Shown: positions 25,649-34,523, counted from the first letter of the stretch. The stretch is 57,887 bases of DNA from an uncultured Lentisphaerota bacterium (GCA_900320095.1 ONQZ01000045.1:1-57887), one strand, 5' to 3'. Numbers and translations: made by a program. The notes: a model not told the origin generated them from the sequence alone.

Positions 25649-26440
25649 TTAAGCTGATTTTGCGGAAGTGAGGCAGAACGGATAGCGCCGTTCGTGTTTC
25701 CACGCGTCGATCTCGCGGTCGAGCACGGCGGTCTCCTCCTCGAGGATGCGGTGCACCTCGCGCTGGATGCGGAAATGCGGCTCGGACGCGATGCGTTCCT
25801 GCGGGATCGGCTTCAGCACGCGCATGATGACGCGGCTCGGGCGCATGCGGAACGAACGGTCGGGGCTGGCTTCGTTGCCTGCGATGGCGACCGGGATCAG
25901 CGGCGCGTTGAGCTCCTTCGCGGCGCGGAAGAACGCGCTGTGGAAGGGTGCCATGGTGCGGGACCCGGAGCGCGTGCCTTCGGGGAAGACGTAGATGGTG
26001 CCGGAATTGCTCAGGGCGCGGCGGGTCTGCTCCACGATCTCCTCGTAGGTGAGGTTGTTCACGTCGATGAACCCGCCCATGCGCGCGAAAACGCCGAAGA
26101 ACGGCATGTGAAGCGCCCAGCCCTTCGCGGCGGCCATGGCGGCACCCGCGGCGGGGATGATCGAGACCAGGAACGGGTCGGACGACGAACGATGGTTCAC
26201 GACGAAGATGCCGTGGTCCGCGCCGCCGGAGAAGTCGTCGAGGCGGACCGGGATGTAGACGCTGTACCAGCAGCGGATCATGCAGCGCCCGAAGAATCGG
26301 ATGAATTTGAGGACCGCGACGTTGAACGGCCTGCCGGTGAGGAGACAGAATACCCCCGCGACCAGAAAAAACGGCGAGGCGAGTATGCAGTAGAGCATGA
26401 TGCATACGACCATGTGCGTGTAGACGATCAGGGAAAACAT
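25649..26440 (-). CDS. PlsC-type 1-acylglycerol-3-phosphate acyltransferase-like protein
   Basis: A 263-residue membrane-bound acyltransferase. Two N-terminal hydrophobic segments (about 3-36) precede the HX4D motif NHRSSSDPFL, a central MGGFIDVNN block and the substrate-binding FPEGTRSGS. True PlsC makes phosphatidic acid. Inside an aryl-polyene operon the enzyme more likely acylates a dedicated lipid or attaches the polyene. The start at 26440 gives a normal length. It is 41 bp after the ACP gene. Confidence 0.87.
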   Translation of the reverse strand: MFSLIVYTHMVVCIMLYCILASPFFLVAGVFCLLTGRPFNVAVLKFIRFFGRCMIRCWYSVYIPVRLDDFSGGADHGIFVVNHRSSSDPFLVSIIPAAGAAMAAAKGWALHMPFFGVFARMGGFIDVNNLTYEEIVEQTRRALSNSGTIYVFPEGTRSGSRTMAPFHSAFFRAAKELNAPLIPVAIAGNEASPDRSFRMRPSRVIMRVLKPIPQERIASEPHFRIQREVHRILEEETAVLDREIDAWKHERRYPFCLTSAKSA

Positions 26441-26481
26441 ATTCTGCTCCGGTTGAGCTGTCGGCGGATAATCGGTTCGGT

Positions 26482-26802
26482 TTATTTGCCGGTCTCCTGC
26501 TGCGCGGCCTGTGCGGCGGCGGCCTTCGCGGCCTCGGCCTGCGCGGTGAGCATCGCCTGGTTCTTCTCGAAGAAATCGTAGACGTCGCCGAGCGTGCGGA
26601 CCTGCTTGATCTCCTCGTTGTCGCGGAGCGAGATGCCGAACTTGCGCTGAAGGCCGATCATGAGGTCGACCATGTCGAGGCTGTCCAGCCCGAGGTCGTC
26701 GAAGAAGGTCTTTTCAGGGGAAAGGTCGGCGGGGTCGAGTTCCATTTCGTTCACGAGTGCGCCGTTGACGGCTTCGATGATTTCGTCGCGTGTGAGATTC
26801 AT
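26482..26802 (-). CDS. Acyl carrier protein with Ala-rich tail
   Basis: A 106-residue carrier with the phosphopantetheine site Ser41 in GLDSLDMVDL and good ACP helices around it. The ATG follows GGAGGATCCCGAT. The ACP core ends near residue 80. A 25-residue Ala/Gln-rich helical tail (QAEAAKAAAAQAAQQ) is unusual for ACPs. Only one ACP is seen in this operon, whereas characterised aryl-polyene clusters often have two. It would hold the growing polyene chain. Confidence 0.92.
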   Translation of the reverse strand: MNLTRDEIIEAVNGALVNEMELDPADLSPEKTFFDDLGLDSLDMVDLMIGLQRKFGISLRDNEEIKQVRTLGDVYDFFEKNQAMLTAQAEAAKAAAAQAAQQETGK

Positions 26803-26826
26803 ATCGGGATCCTCCGGGGAAGGTTG

Positions 26827-28044
26827 TTATACGTTAAGCTTGCAGATCATGGAGGCGTTGATGCCCCCGAACGCAAAGGAGTTTTTGAAGAAAATGCGGA
26901 TTGGTTTTTCGCGCGGCGCGGTCAGATGGTCGATCCCGGCGCAGGCTGGGTCGACGTCGACGAGGTTGCGCGTCGGGATCAGGACGCCATGGCGTGCCAT
27001 TTCGAAGACCGCGGCCATTTCCAGCGGACCGGACGCGCCGAGCGTGTGCCCGAGGTGGCCTTTGAGGCTGGAGACCGGGACGTTCGCGCCGAATACTTCG
27101 CGGATGGCGGCCGCTTCGGCGGCGTCGCCCTGAAGCGTGGACGTGGCATGCGCGCTGATGTAGTCGATATCGGCGGGACTGATTCCCGCGGATTTGCAGG
27201 TGTCGGTCATGCAGCGGGCGATGGCGGGCGCGTCGGACTGGCTGAGGCCGTTTCCGCCGCTGTTCGAGGAGTAGCCGACGATCTCGCCGTAGATATTCGC
27301 GCCGCGTTTCACGGCGTGTTCGTACTCTTCCAGACAGAAGACCGCCGCGCCTTCGCCGCAGACCAGCCCCTTTCGGTGCGCCGAGAACGGCTGCGAGCTT
27401 TGCGTCGGGTCGTCCTCGACGGGCGCGTGGGCGTACATCAGGGCGAACGAACCGGAGACTTCCGACCCGGTCTCGTCCGCGCCGCCGCAGAACATGACCG
27501 TGGCCTGTCCGGCGGAGATAAGCGCCGCGCCGAGTCCCATGGACTGAAGCCCTGAGGCGCAGGCGGAACACGGCGAGTAGATCGCGCCGTTGAGTCCGAG
27601 TGTGCGTGCGAGGTTGAACGCCGTGGTGTGGGAGGCGGCTTTGAAGAAGTGCATTGGGGAAAGCCGGTCGCTCTGCCCGGAAATGACCAGCGCATAGCCT
27701 TCGCGCAGGGTGCTGACGGAGCCCATCGTGGACCCGACGGCGCATCCGGCGCTCAGTGCGAGCAGTTCGTCCTGTGTGAGCCCGGAATCCTGCAAAGCGG
27801 CAAGTCCGGCCATCGCGGTGAAGCACGCCGAGGGAGCCATGGCGCGGCGGAGCGTGCGCGGCAGGGCGCGGAAACGTTCGGGATCGCGCGGAGCGGGGGC
27901 GGTCGGCAGGAAGTTCTCCTCTTCTCCGGCGCGGACGACGGCGCTTTTGCCCGCGGCGAGGTTGTCGAAGAGTTCGCCGGGCGTGAACCCGAGCGCGCTG
28001 TAGATGCCGCTGCCCGTGATGACGACGCGTTTGAGTCCGTTCAT
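26827..28044 (-). CDS. Beta-ketoacyl-ACP synthase, FabF/ApeR-like
   Basis: A full-length 405-residue FabF-type ketosynthase. The triad is Cys162 in CSACASGLQSMG, His299 in SAHATSTLQGD and His333 in GHTLGASG. The C-terminal KNSFAFGGINA is the classic KS end. It is closer to FabF than the two other ketosynthases of the operon and corresponds to ApeR by position next to the ketoreductase and ACP. It has no degenerate partner gene beside it, so it is probably a homodimer doing starter or early elongation steps. Confidence 0.92.
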   Translation of the reverse strand: MNGLKRVVITGSGIYSALGFTPGELFDNLAAGKSAVVRAGEEENFLPTAPAPRDPERFRALPRTLRRAMAPSACFTAMAGLAALQDSGLTQDELLALSAGCAVGSTMGSVSTLREGYALVISGQSDRLSPMHFFKAASHTTAFNLARTLGLNGAIYSPCSACASGLQSMGLGAALISAGQATVMFCGGADETGSEVSGSFALMYAHAPVEDDPTQSSQPFSAHRKGLVCGEGAAVFCLEEYEHAVKRGANIYGEIVGYSSNSGGNGLSQSDAPAIARCMTDTCKSAGISPADIDYISAHATSTLQGDAAEAAAIREVFGANVPVSSLKGHLGHTLGASGPLEMAAVFEMARHGVLIPTRNLVDVDPACAGIDHLTAPREKPIRIFFKNSFAFGGINASMICKLNV

Positions 28045-28072
28045 GCGCGCTTCCTGTCGTTTGCGTTGAAGT

Positions 28073-28801
28073 TCAGCATACCAGACCTCCGTTCACGCCG
28101 ATGACCTGCCCGGTGATGTAGTCCGAATACGGCCCGGCGAGGAAGGATACGACCGAGGCGACTTCCTCCGGCGCACCTTTGCGTCCGAGCGGGATGAGCG
28201 GCAGGAGCTTGGTCATGTCCAGATCGCGCGTCATTTCCGTGTCGATCACGCCGGGCGCGACCGCGTTCACGAGGATGTTTCTGCGGCCGAGTTCTCCGGC
28301 GAGCGCCTTCACCGCGCCGATGAGGCCGGCTTTCGCGGCGGAGTAATTGACCTGGCCGGGGCGTCCGACCTGGCCGGACGCGCTGCTGATCACGATGATG
28401 CGGCCTTTCTTCGCGGAGATGAGCGGCTGGACCAGCGGCTGGACGCAGTTGTAGAAGCCGTCGAGCCCGGTCCGGATCACGTCGTCCCATTCCGCCGAGG
28501 TCATCCAGGCGAAAAGGTCGTCCTTGGAGATTCCGGCGTTGTAGACGACCGCGAACGGCGGCTTGTCGGCGAAAAGCTCCGTGATGACGCGGATGCTTTC
28601 CGCGCGGTCGGTCACGTCGAGCGAAACCGGCAGGAAGGACCGTCCGAGCGCCTCGACCTGTGCGCGCAGGCCGTCGAGACGTGCCGTGTCGCCGCGGCAG
28701 GTTGCCGCGACGTCGAAGCCGTCCTGAGCCAGACGCAATGCGGTCGCATACCCGATCCCCCGGGATGCGCCGATGATGAAAGCGAGACGATCCGATGCCA
28801 T
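28073..28801 (-). CDS. 3-oxoacyl-ACP reductase, FabG/ApeQ-like
   Basis: An NADPH-dependent short-chain dehydrogenase of 242 residues: cofactor motif IIGASRGIGYATA, VYNAGIS, and the catalytic Ser-Tyr-Lys set in ISSASGQVGRPGQVNYSAAKAG. It ends in the FabG-like ITGQVIGVNGG. The ATG at 28801 is chosen, with GGAG 11 bp upstream; the frame reaches 28894, but that part overlaps the promoter. It reduces the beta-keto group after each condensation. It is the first gene of the operon. Confidence 0.93.
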   Translation of the reverse strand: MASDRLAFIIGASRGIGYATALRLAQDGFDVAATCRGDTARLDGLRAQVEALGRSFLPVSLDVTDRAESIRVITELFADKPPFAVVYNAGISKDDLFAWMTSAEWDDVIRTGLDGFYNCVQPLVQPLISAKKGRIIVISSASGQVGRPGQVNYSAAKAGLIGAVKALAGELGRRNILVNAVAPGVIDTEMTRDLDMTKLLPLIPLGRKGAPEEVASVVSFLAGPYSDYITGQVIGVNGGLVC

Positions 28802-28866
28802 AAAACGAAAAAGCTCCAAAAAAGAAATGCCGGCGCAGTGTGCGTGCGTCGCGTATGTATCTATAT

Positions 28867-28894
28867 ACTGTAACACTCTTTTTGCTTTTTTCAA
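28867..28894 (-). promoter_or_regulatory. Probable promoter of the aryl-polyene-like operon
   Basis: On the minus strand: TTGAAA (28894-28889), a 16-bp spacer and TACAGT (28872-28867), within an AT-rich gap upstream of the first gene. The transcript leader would be about 60 nt. No other convincing promoter was seen inside the 14-kb operon, where most genes overlap or lie within 42 bp. Confidence 0.55.
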
Positions 28895-28979
28895 CCGGAA
28901 GACGCGGATTCTTTTGCGCCTTTTCCGAAAAAGCGAACGAAAAACGGGGGAAAAATGTGCGAAAACGCACCCGCCGCGC

Positions 28980-29501
28980 TTATTCCACGGGGAAGAACAT
29001 GGACTGCGTGGCGGTGTTCGCCCTGCGGCGGAAGACGCGGCCGGGGATGCCCTGTTTCGAGAAGGTCGGGCGGCCCATGAAGTTGACGTGATGCCGGATG
29101 GCGAGCGGACCGAACGGGCCGCGCAGGACTTCGATCAGGTCGAACCGGTAACGGCGGTTCGCGGCGTCGTCGCCGAGGTCGTGCAGGAACGAGATCGCGG
29201 CGCGGAAATTGCGGCGTTTCTGGGCGTCGGAGAGTTCGCGCCACGGTTCGGGCCGTCTGCCGAACTGGCGCAGATGGCAGTAGCGCGTTTTTACCTCGAC
29301 GAACACGAACGCCGCGCCGTCGAGGCAGACCAGGTCGAGTTCTCCGTAGGGCGTACGGCAGTCGCGCAACAGGACGGTGTATCCCAGCTGTGCGAGCAAC
29401 CGCGCGGCGTCGCGTTCTCCGGCCGTGCCGAGACGTTTCCCCCAGGAGCGTTTCCGGGCGGACTGCCGGGGCGCGGATGCGCCTGTTCCGTCGTCAGGCA
29501 T
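28980..29501 (-). CDS. YraN/UPF0102 family protein
   Basis: The 173 residues match the YraN family, with a Holliday-junction-resolvase-like fold of uncertain function: GTAGERDAARLLAQLGYTVL, TPYGELDLVCLDG and FVFVEVKTR give the conserved Glu/Asp/Lys set. It overlaps the preceding small gene by 8 bp and probably belongs to the pyrophosphorylase transcript, not to the polyene operon downstream. The C-terminus is about 40 residues longer than typical YraN. Confidence 0.87.
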   Translation of the reverse strand: MPDDGTGASAPRQSARKRSWGKRLGTAGERDAARLLAQLGYTVLLRDCRTPYGELDLVCLDGAAFVFVEVKTRYCHLRQFGRRPEPWRELSDAQKRRNFRAAISFLHDLGDDAANRRYRFDLIEVLRGPFGPLAIRHHVNFMGRPTFSKQGIPGRVFRRRANTATQSMFFPVE

Positions 29502-29829
29502 TGTCCGGGAGGCGCTTGAAGAGCCCCCAGAGGTCGTCGCCGATGAAGAACGTGCCGAGCGTGTCGAATCCGCCGGTAAACCGGCTGAGGAGGACCGCCG
29601 AGACCTCGTTGAAATTGCGCGACGGGAGCTTGGAGAACACGAATTTCGCGGCCGAGTCGTCCTCGTCCGCGGGGCATTCGTTGAACACGAAAAGGATCTG
29701 GCGGCCGATGGGGCAGACTCCGGTGAAACGCACCGGTTTCAGGCGGTGCGCCGCCTTTTCGAGCGCTTCGCCCGCGGCTTTCTCGTCGAACAGGATGTCG
29801 TCTTCGCTGAGCGGTACGATCTTGATCAT
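29494..29829 (-). CDS. Unknown small cytoplasmic protein
   Basis: Not recognised. The 111 residues are soluble, with no signal or TM segment and alternating charged/hydrophobic pattern (MIKIVPLSEDDILFDEKAAGEALEKA). Its start overlaps the pyrophosphorylase stop by 4 bp (ATGA) and its end overlaps the YraN start by 8 bp, so it is probably translated as part of this small operon. That coupling is the best evidence that it is real. Confidence 0.7.
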   Translation of the reverse strand: MIKIVPLSEDDILFDEKAAGEALEKAAHRLKPVRFTGVCPIGRQILFVFNECPADEDDSAAKFVFSKLPSRNFNEVSAVLLSRFTGGFDTLGTFFIGDDLWGLFKRLPDNA

Positions 29830-31224
29830 TTTCCGAACGCTCTGGCCTGGCCGGGTTGAATGGGCTCCGCGACGGGATTCGCGCGGAAGTATTCCACCGC
29901 GTCGGCGTCATCGACGACGCGGCGGGGCGAGATTTCGACGAGCGCGGCGGGCGTGCCGTCCGCATTGCGCGGGACCTGGACTCCGGCGAGACCGAGGCGG
30001 CGCGCGTCGCGTTCCACGAGCATGGCGCGGCAGGATTCGGCGGAGTCCACGCCGGTGGCGTTCTTGGTCGGGCCGAACATCTCCTTGCGGGATCCTTCCA
30101 CCACGATGGCGCGTTCGGCCATCGGGAGCGCGTCGAAGATGAACGATTCGAGCTTGACCGCGTTCGTGGATTCGGGCTTCACGACCGTGCCGTCGTCGGC
30201 GAGGAACGGGACCTTCTTGTCCGCGCGGTGCCACGGGAGCTTCAGCGTGCCGTCCTGCGTGAGCGATTCGACGAACGATCGACTGATGATGTGGATGGCG
30301 GGGCTGCCGGAGAGGAACGCCAGCGTCCCGTCCGGGTTGAGGCGTTCGGCGAGCTCCAGCGGCATGTCGCTGTATTCGATCACGTGCAGGCGGCCGCCGG
30401 AGAGGCAGAAATTGCCGAGTTTCTCGGTCGGGCAGGTCTTCGGGAGCATGCGGCTGCTGATCTGCGAGCCTTCGAGGATGTGCAGGCCGATGAACAGCGG
30501 ATCGGCGATCGGGACGAGCGGATTGTCCACCTGGAAATACGAGAGGTATTCCACGCCGTCGGCGGCCATGCGGTCGAGGCAGCCCGAGGCGCGGAGCGCG
30601 AGCAGCGTGCCGCCGTGTCCGTTCGGGGAGAGCGCGAGGGAGTCCTTCGCGCCGATGATGAGCTTGCCGTCGAGGCCGATGGCGGGCATGGTGCCCTGCA
30701 CGAAGAAGCGGACCTGGCCGTCGGCGAGCCCGAAGAACTTGTTCTTCTCGAAGAATTCCTTTGTCGGGGCGGCGTTCAGCTCGCTGCACATGATGTACCA
30801 TGTCAGCGGCGCGCCGTACTTTTCGGAGATGCGGCCGATGGATTCGGCGAAGTACTGGAAGAGCGTCTTGTGCAGGACCGGCGTGATCGGGTAGGTCCCC
30901 TTCGGACCGTCGAATCCGAGGCGCGTGCCCTGTCCGCCCGCGACCGTGAGCGCCGCGACTTTGCCCGCGCGGAGGACTTCCACGCCCTTCGCGGTCGGTC
31001 TTCGCCGGGAACGGGAAGAACGGGGCGGGCGCGAGGTCGGCAGGGATGGCGGTTTCCGGGCGTTTCAGGACGTATCCGGCGATGAGGCCGGGGAGGGCTT
31101 CCCAGTCGATCACGCTGAACTGGGCTTCGAGTTTGGCCTGTGCCGCGGCGTCGGCGGCGTCGTAGTGCGCGAGCAGATGCGCCTGTCCGGCGGCTTCGAT
31201 GCGTTTTCTGAGTGCTTCCTGCAT
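29826..31224 (-). CDS. UDP-sugar pyrophosphorylase (UAP1/AGX-like), single frameshift
   Basis: This enzyme family makes UDP-N-acetylglucosamine or UDP-glucose from UTP and a sugar-1-phosphate. The start at 31224 follows AGGAGG at 7-bp spacing. The N-terminal part (MQEALRKRIEAAGQ to PAPFFPFPAKTD) is in one frame, and the rest is in another from KGVEVLRAGKVAALTVAGGQGTRLG onward. It includes the nucleotide-binding AGGQGTRLGFDGPKG, FFVQGTMPAIG and NGHGGTLLAL. One extra base near 31000 would explain this. The whole is about 466 residues, normal for the eukaryotic-like UAP1 family. Whether it is a sequencing error or real decay cannot be told; the conserved motifs on both sides favour error. Confidence 0.85.
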
Positions 31225-31269
31225 GTTTTTCCTCCTGAAAAATGAGTTTGTTTCGTTGTCGTCCGGATT

Positions 31270-31298
31270 AATATACATCCTGAATCCGCAACAATCAA
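31270..31298 (-). promoter_or_regulatory. Promoter of the pyrophosphorylase operon
   Basis: On the minus strand: TTGATT (31298-31293), a 17-bp spacer and TATATT (31275-31270), about 46 bp before the start. Confidence 0.7.
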
Positions 31299-31341
31299 AC
31301 GCACGCGTGTATTTTCGGAGCGAAACCTTCTGAATGATGTG

Positions 31342-33351
31342 TTAATGCCGCGGCATCAATAGATCCGACGGGGCGAGCCGGTCATTCAATGCGGACATAT
31401 TGTTTTGTCTGCACGCGTTGGGGTTCACGGCGTTCAGGCGTTCCACTGTTTCCTGATCCAGCGATTTGCAACCGGAAAAGGCGCCGTCTTCGATGGTTTC
31501 CAGACTGTCCGGGAGCGTGACATGTTTCAGTCTGGAGCATCCGTTGAACGCGCCGGAAGGGATCACTTTCACGCTCGGGGGGATCGTGAGCTCTGTCAAG
31601 CCGGAGCAGTACGCAAACGCATTGTTGCCGATGGCTGTGACGCTCGGGGGAATCGTGAGTGTGCCTGTCAGCCCCTTGCAGCCGTAAAAGGCACTTCCGT
31701 TGATGAGCGTGACGCCCGGGGGGATCGTGAGCCCTGTCAGGCTGGAGCATCTCCTGAACGCGCCGAAAGGAATCACTTCCACGCTTGGGGGGATCGTGAG
31801 CTCAGTCAGGCCGGAGCAGTTCTCAAACGCCATTTTGCCGATGGCTGTGACGCTCGGGGGAATCGCGAGCGTGCCCGTCAAGCCGGAGCAGTTCTCAAAC
31901 GCGTTGTCGCCGATGGACGTGACGCTCGGGGGGATCGTGAGCCCTGTCAAGCCGGAGCAGCCCTTAAATGCACTTCCGTTGATGAGCGTGACGTTCGGCG
32001 GAATCGTGAGTGTGCCTGTCAGCCCCTTGCAGCCGTAAAAGGCGCAATATTTGATTATCCGCAGAGAGTCCGGCAATTCCACGTGCTTCAGGTTGAAGCA
32101 TTCAAAAAACGCCTCCGTATCGATCACATCGAGACCATCCGGCAGACGGATCTCCGTGATGCCGTTGCAACCCTCAAAGGCATTCTCCCGGATAATCTTC
32201 ACATCCGGGGCGATCTCGCACGGGCCATCCGGCGGCGATACGCAGGAAATGAGTTTGGAACCGTCCTTCGAATAAAGGATTCCGTCCTCGAAGCGGAAGA
32301 AGGGATAATCGTCCGGCACGATGAGGGCGCATCGGGTCCCGCTGAACGCATTGCCGTGGATGGTTTGAAGGTGTTTGCCGATCGTAAGGGGCGGCAGACT
32401 GCGGCAGCCTTGAAACGCGCGACTTCCTATGCGTGTCAAGCTGTCCGGTAGGTTGAGTTCGGACAAGTTGGCGCAATTCAGAAAAGCATTCTCGCCGATC
32501 GTTTCGATTCCGTCCGGGAGCGTGACCTTTTTCAAGCTGGTGCAGTCGGCAAACAGGCCTGAGCTGACGTTCGGCGACGGAACGATCGAACCTGCGGACA
32601 GCAGGCGTTGTTCTTCCTCCCCGGTCAGCTGCCGCACCATCCCCGCCGGGAGCCGGATTTCTTCAAGCGAGGCGCAATTCTTGAAGACTCCACCATCGAT
32701 CCACTCCACGGAGTCGGGAATGTCCACGGTCCGCAACGCGGTACAGCCTCTGAAAGCATACTGTTTGATTACTTTCACCCCGTCCAGAATCACGACCTCG
32801 CTCAGTTCGGTGCAGTCTTCGAACAGGCGGTTGCCGATCCTTTTCACGTTCCCCGGAATCACGATCCTGCCCAGGCTGCGACATCCCCAGAACACTCCTT
32901 CACCGATCTGTTCCACGGAGCCGGGAATATTGATATCCGTCAGTTTGCCGCAACTCCCGAACGCGCCGTCGCCGATCTTCTTCACGCTGCCGGGGATCCG
33001 GACGCTGCGGAGGTCGTCGCGGATACTGCTATTGCAAAACGCATTTATGCCGATTTCCTCCGCTCCCTCGGGGATGATGCAGTGCCGGTAGCCCAGGTAC
33101 GGGATAAGCCAGTCCCAATGCCATTTTTTGATCAGGACCGAACCGTAAATGTATTCCCCCAGACGCGAGCGCTGCGGGATGGTCGACGTCCCGACGACCT
33201 TTGTGAACGCGTGAAACAGAGCTGTGGGGAGAAACAACAGCAGGAAGATCAGGATAAACGGCCTGATCCTGTCGATGAGCGATTCGCGTGGCGCTTCGTC
33301 TTTTGCCGGAGCCCCGGCAAGCTCGGTTTGATGGATATCTTTGCTGTTCAT
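31342..33351 (-). CDS. BspA-type leucine-rich repeat protein with N-terminal membrane anchor
   Basis: The ATG at 33351 is chosen because the promoter lies at 33450-33477, making the upstream Met at 33444 too close to the transcript start. One TM segment (RPFILIFLLLFLPTALFHAF, about 30-50) is followed by roughly 20 LRR_5 repeats with the consensus IGxxAFxxCxxLxxxxIPxSVxxI. BspA-type LRR proteins bind host or matrix proteins at the surface of mouth and gut bacteria. Several adjacent repeats are nearly identical in DNA (31.6-32.05 kb), pointing to recent expansion. It lacks a cleavable signal peptide, so the repeats are probably exposed to the periplasm or held by the anchor. Confidence 0.85.
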   Translation of the reverse strand: MNSKDIHQTELAGAPAKDEAPRESLIDRIRPFILIFLLLFLPTALFHAFTKVVGTSTIPQRSRLGEYIYGSVLIKKWHWDWLIPYLGYRHCIIPEGAEEIGINAFCNSSIRDDLRSVRIPGSVKKIGDGAFGSCGKLTDINIPGSVEQIGEGVFWGCRSLGRIVIPGNVKRIGNRLFEDCTELSEVVILDGVKVIKQYAFRGCTALRTVDIPDSVEWIDGGVFKNCASLEEIRLPAGMVRQLTGEEEQRLLSAGSIVPSPNVSSGLFADCTSLKKVTLPDGIETIGENAFLNCANLSELNLPDSLTRIGSRAFQGCRSLPPLTIGKHLQTIHGNAFSGTRCALIVPDDYPFFRFEDGILYSKDGSKLISCVSPPDGPCEIAPDVKIIRENAFEGCNGITEIRLPDGLDVIDTEAFFECFNLKHVELPDSLRIIKYCAFYGCKGLTGTLTIPPNVTLINGSAFKGCSGLTGLTIPPSVTSIGDNAFENCSGLTGTLAIPPSVTAIGKMAFENCSGLTELTIPPSVEVIPFGAFRRCSSLTGLTIPPGVTLINGSAFYGCKGLTGTLTIPPSVTAIGNNAFAYCSGLTELTIPPSVKVIPSGAFNGCSRLKHVTLPDSLETIEDGAFSGCKSLDQETVERLNAVNPNACRQNNMSALNDRLAPSDLLMPRH
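31560..32050 (-). repeat. Near-identical LRR-coding DNA repeats
   Basis: Blocks of about 70-140 bp recur with few changes. For example, the stretch reading GTGCCTGTCAGCCCCTTGCA occurs at about 31661 and 32010, and CGTTGATGAGCGTGACG at about 31697 and 31976. They encode successive leucine-rich repeats. Confidence 0.8.
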
Positions 33352-33449
33352 AAATGGGTTCCCGCGTGATTCAATCGTATTCCTGAAGAGGGGGCTTTCG
33401 TGGCTGAGAAGAATCCTGAATTCAGGCCTCCAATTTAAACGCACCGTTT

Positions 33450-33477
33450 AAAATAGCGTAACTTCTCCGCTTTTCAA
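33450..33477 (-). promoter_or_regulatory. Promoter of the LRR gene
   Basis: On the minus strand: TTGAAA (33477-33472), a 16-bp spacer and TATTTT (33455-33450). Confidence 0.6.
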
Positions 33478-33525
33478 TTCAATTATGGGATGAAAACCGT
33501 TCTTTTTCGCGATTCGAGGGTAATG

Positions 33526-34431
33526 TTATTCCGAGGGGATGAAGACAGGGCGGAACCCGTAAAAAGCCAGGCGGGGCAGGAGGCTTTTTCTGTAGCCGGG
33601 CAGGCGTTGCAGGACCTTGCGGAACTTGAAAAAGTACACCAGACGGTTGAAGCTCCGGTTGACGGAATAGTGTTTCACCAGCACGGCGCCGCCGTCCGGG
33701 AATTGCAGGGTGAGCGGACCTTTCTGTTCGCGGTCGTACCGGATCGCGGGCAGCTGAACCTCGCATGAAGATTTGACGAGGAATATTGGGGAGAACAGGA
33801 AATCGCTTGCTCCTGAAGACAAATAATCCTCTTCACTTTTATAGCACTCTTTTTCCCGTTTTTCAATCAGCACGATCCCGACTTCCTGATACTCTTTGCC
33901 GTACGGGATGCCGTACGTCGATGCCTTGACATGTCCCGCAAAAGTCGAGCCGTAAACGATCCAGTTGTCACGGTCGTATGCTGCATGATGCAGACGGCGG
34001 ACGTGATACAGACACTCCGTCGCCTGCTGGAAACACCGTATTCCGACCTGAAGCAGGACGATCAGGAACAGAAGCACAAAATAATCCCATCCTAACAGAG
34101 GAACCTTCAGAGAAAACAAACACATATTGAGGAGACCGAGGATCATAAGTTCGATCACGAGGTTGTATATGACCGCGCAAAAATAAGACAGACGCGCCAG
34201 ATCGTTCTCGGCATTGTTGCGAAGCTCCGACTCCAGACGGGACATGATCCTCAGCAGGATGATGAAGATCCGGCGCGAGAGAAAGACCAGAAAAAACACG
34301 GAGTAGCAGAGCCAGCGTCCGTTCGAGGACGCCCGGACATAGATGAACGCGAGCGAAAGGACCAGCGGCACAGTCATAAGCCAGAACGACCGGTTCGCCC
34401 AACGACGCGCGTTTTTCTCGTCTTCGTTCAT
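33526..34431 (-). CDS. Four-TM membrane protein of unknown function
   Basis: Not recognised. The 301 residues hold about four hydrophobic segments in the first half (about 14-32, 38-60, 85-108 and 115-135) and a soluble C-terminal half with basic and aromatic residues (REKECYKSEEDYLSSGAS, LPGYRKSLLPRLAFYGF). The ATG follows GAAGGAAACG. No motif points to a function. It has its own promoter and lies between the LRR gene and the GH43 gene. A soluble C-terminal domain after a TM bundle could be a sensor or a lipid-modifying protein, but nothing supports either. Confidence 0.75.
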   Translation of the reverse strand: MNEDEKNARRWANRSFWLMTVPLVLSLAFIYVRASSNGRWLCYSVFFLVFLSRRIFIILLRIMSRLESELRNNAENDLARLSYFCAVIYNLVIELMILGLLNMCLFSLKVPLLGWDYFVLLFLIVLLQVGIRCFQQATECLYHVRRLHHAAYDRDNWIVYGSTFAGHVKASTYGIPYGKEYQEVGIVLIEKREKECYKSEEDYLSSGASDFLFSPIFLVKSSCEVQLPAIRYDREQKGPLTLQFPDGGAVLVKHYSVNRSFNRLVYFFKFRKVLQRLPGYRKSLLPRLAFYGFRPVFIPSE

Positions 34432-34472
34432 GTTCAGTTCGTTTCCTTCGGTTGATTGTTCTCCTGACCTCT

Positions 34473-34500
34473 ACTATACATCCTTTTTTCTGAAAAACAA
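34473..34500 (-). promoter_or_regulatory. Promoter of the four-TM protein gene
   Basis: On the minus strand: TTGTTT (34500-34495), a 16-bp spacer and TATAGT (34478-34473), about 40 bp before the start. Confidence 0.65.
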
Positions 34501-34523
34501 ACAGAATCAATCTTTTTATGGTA

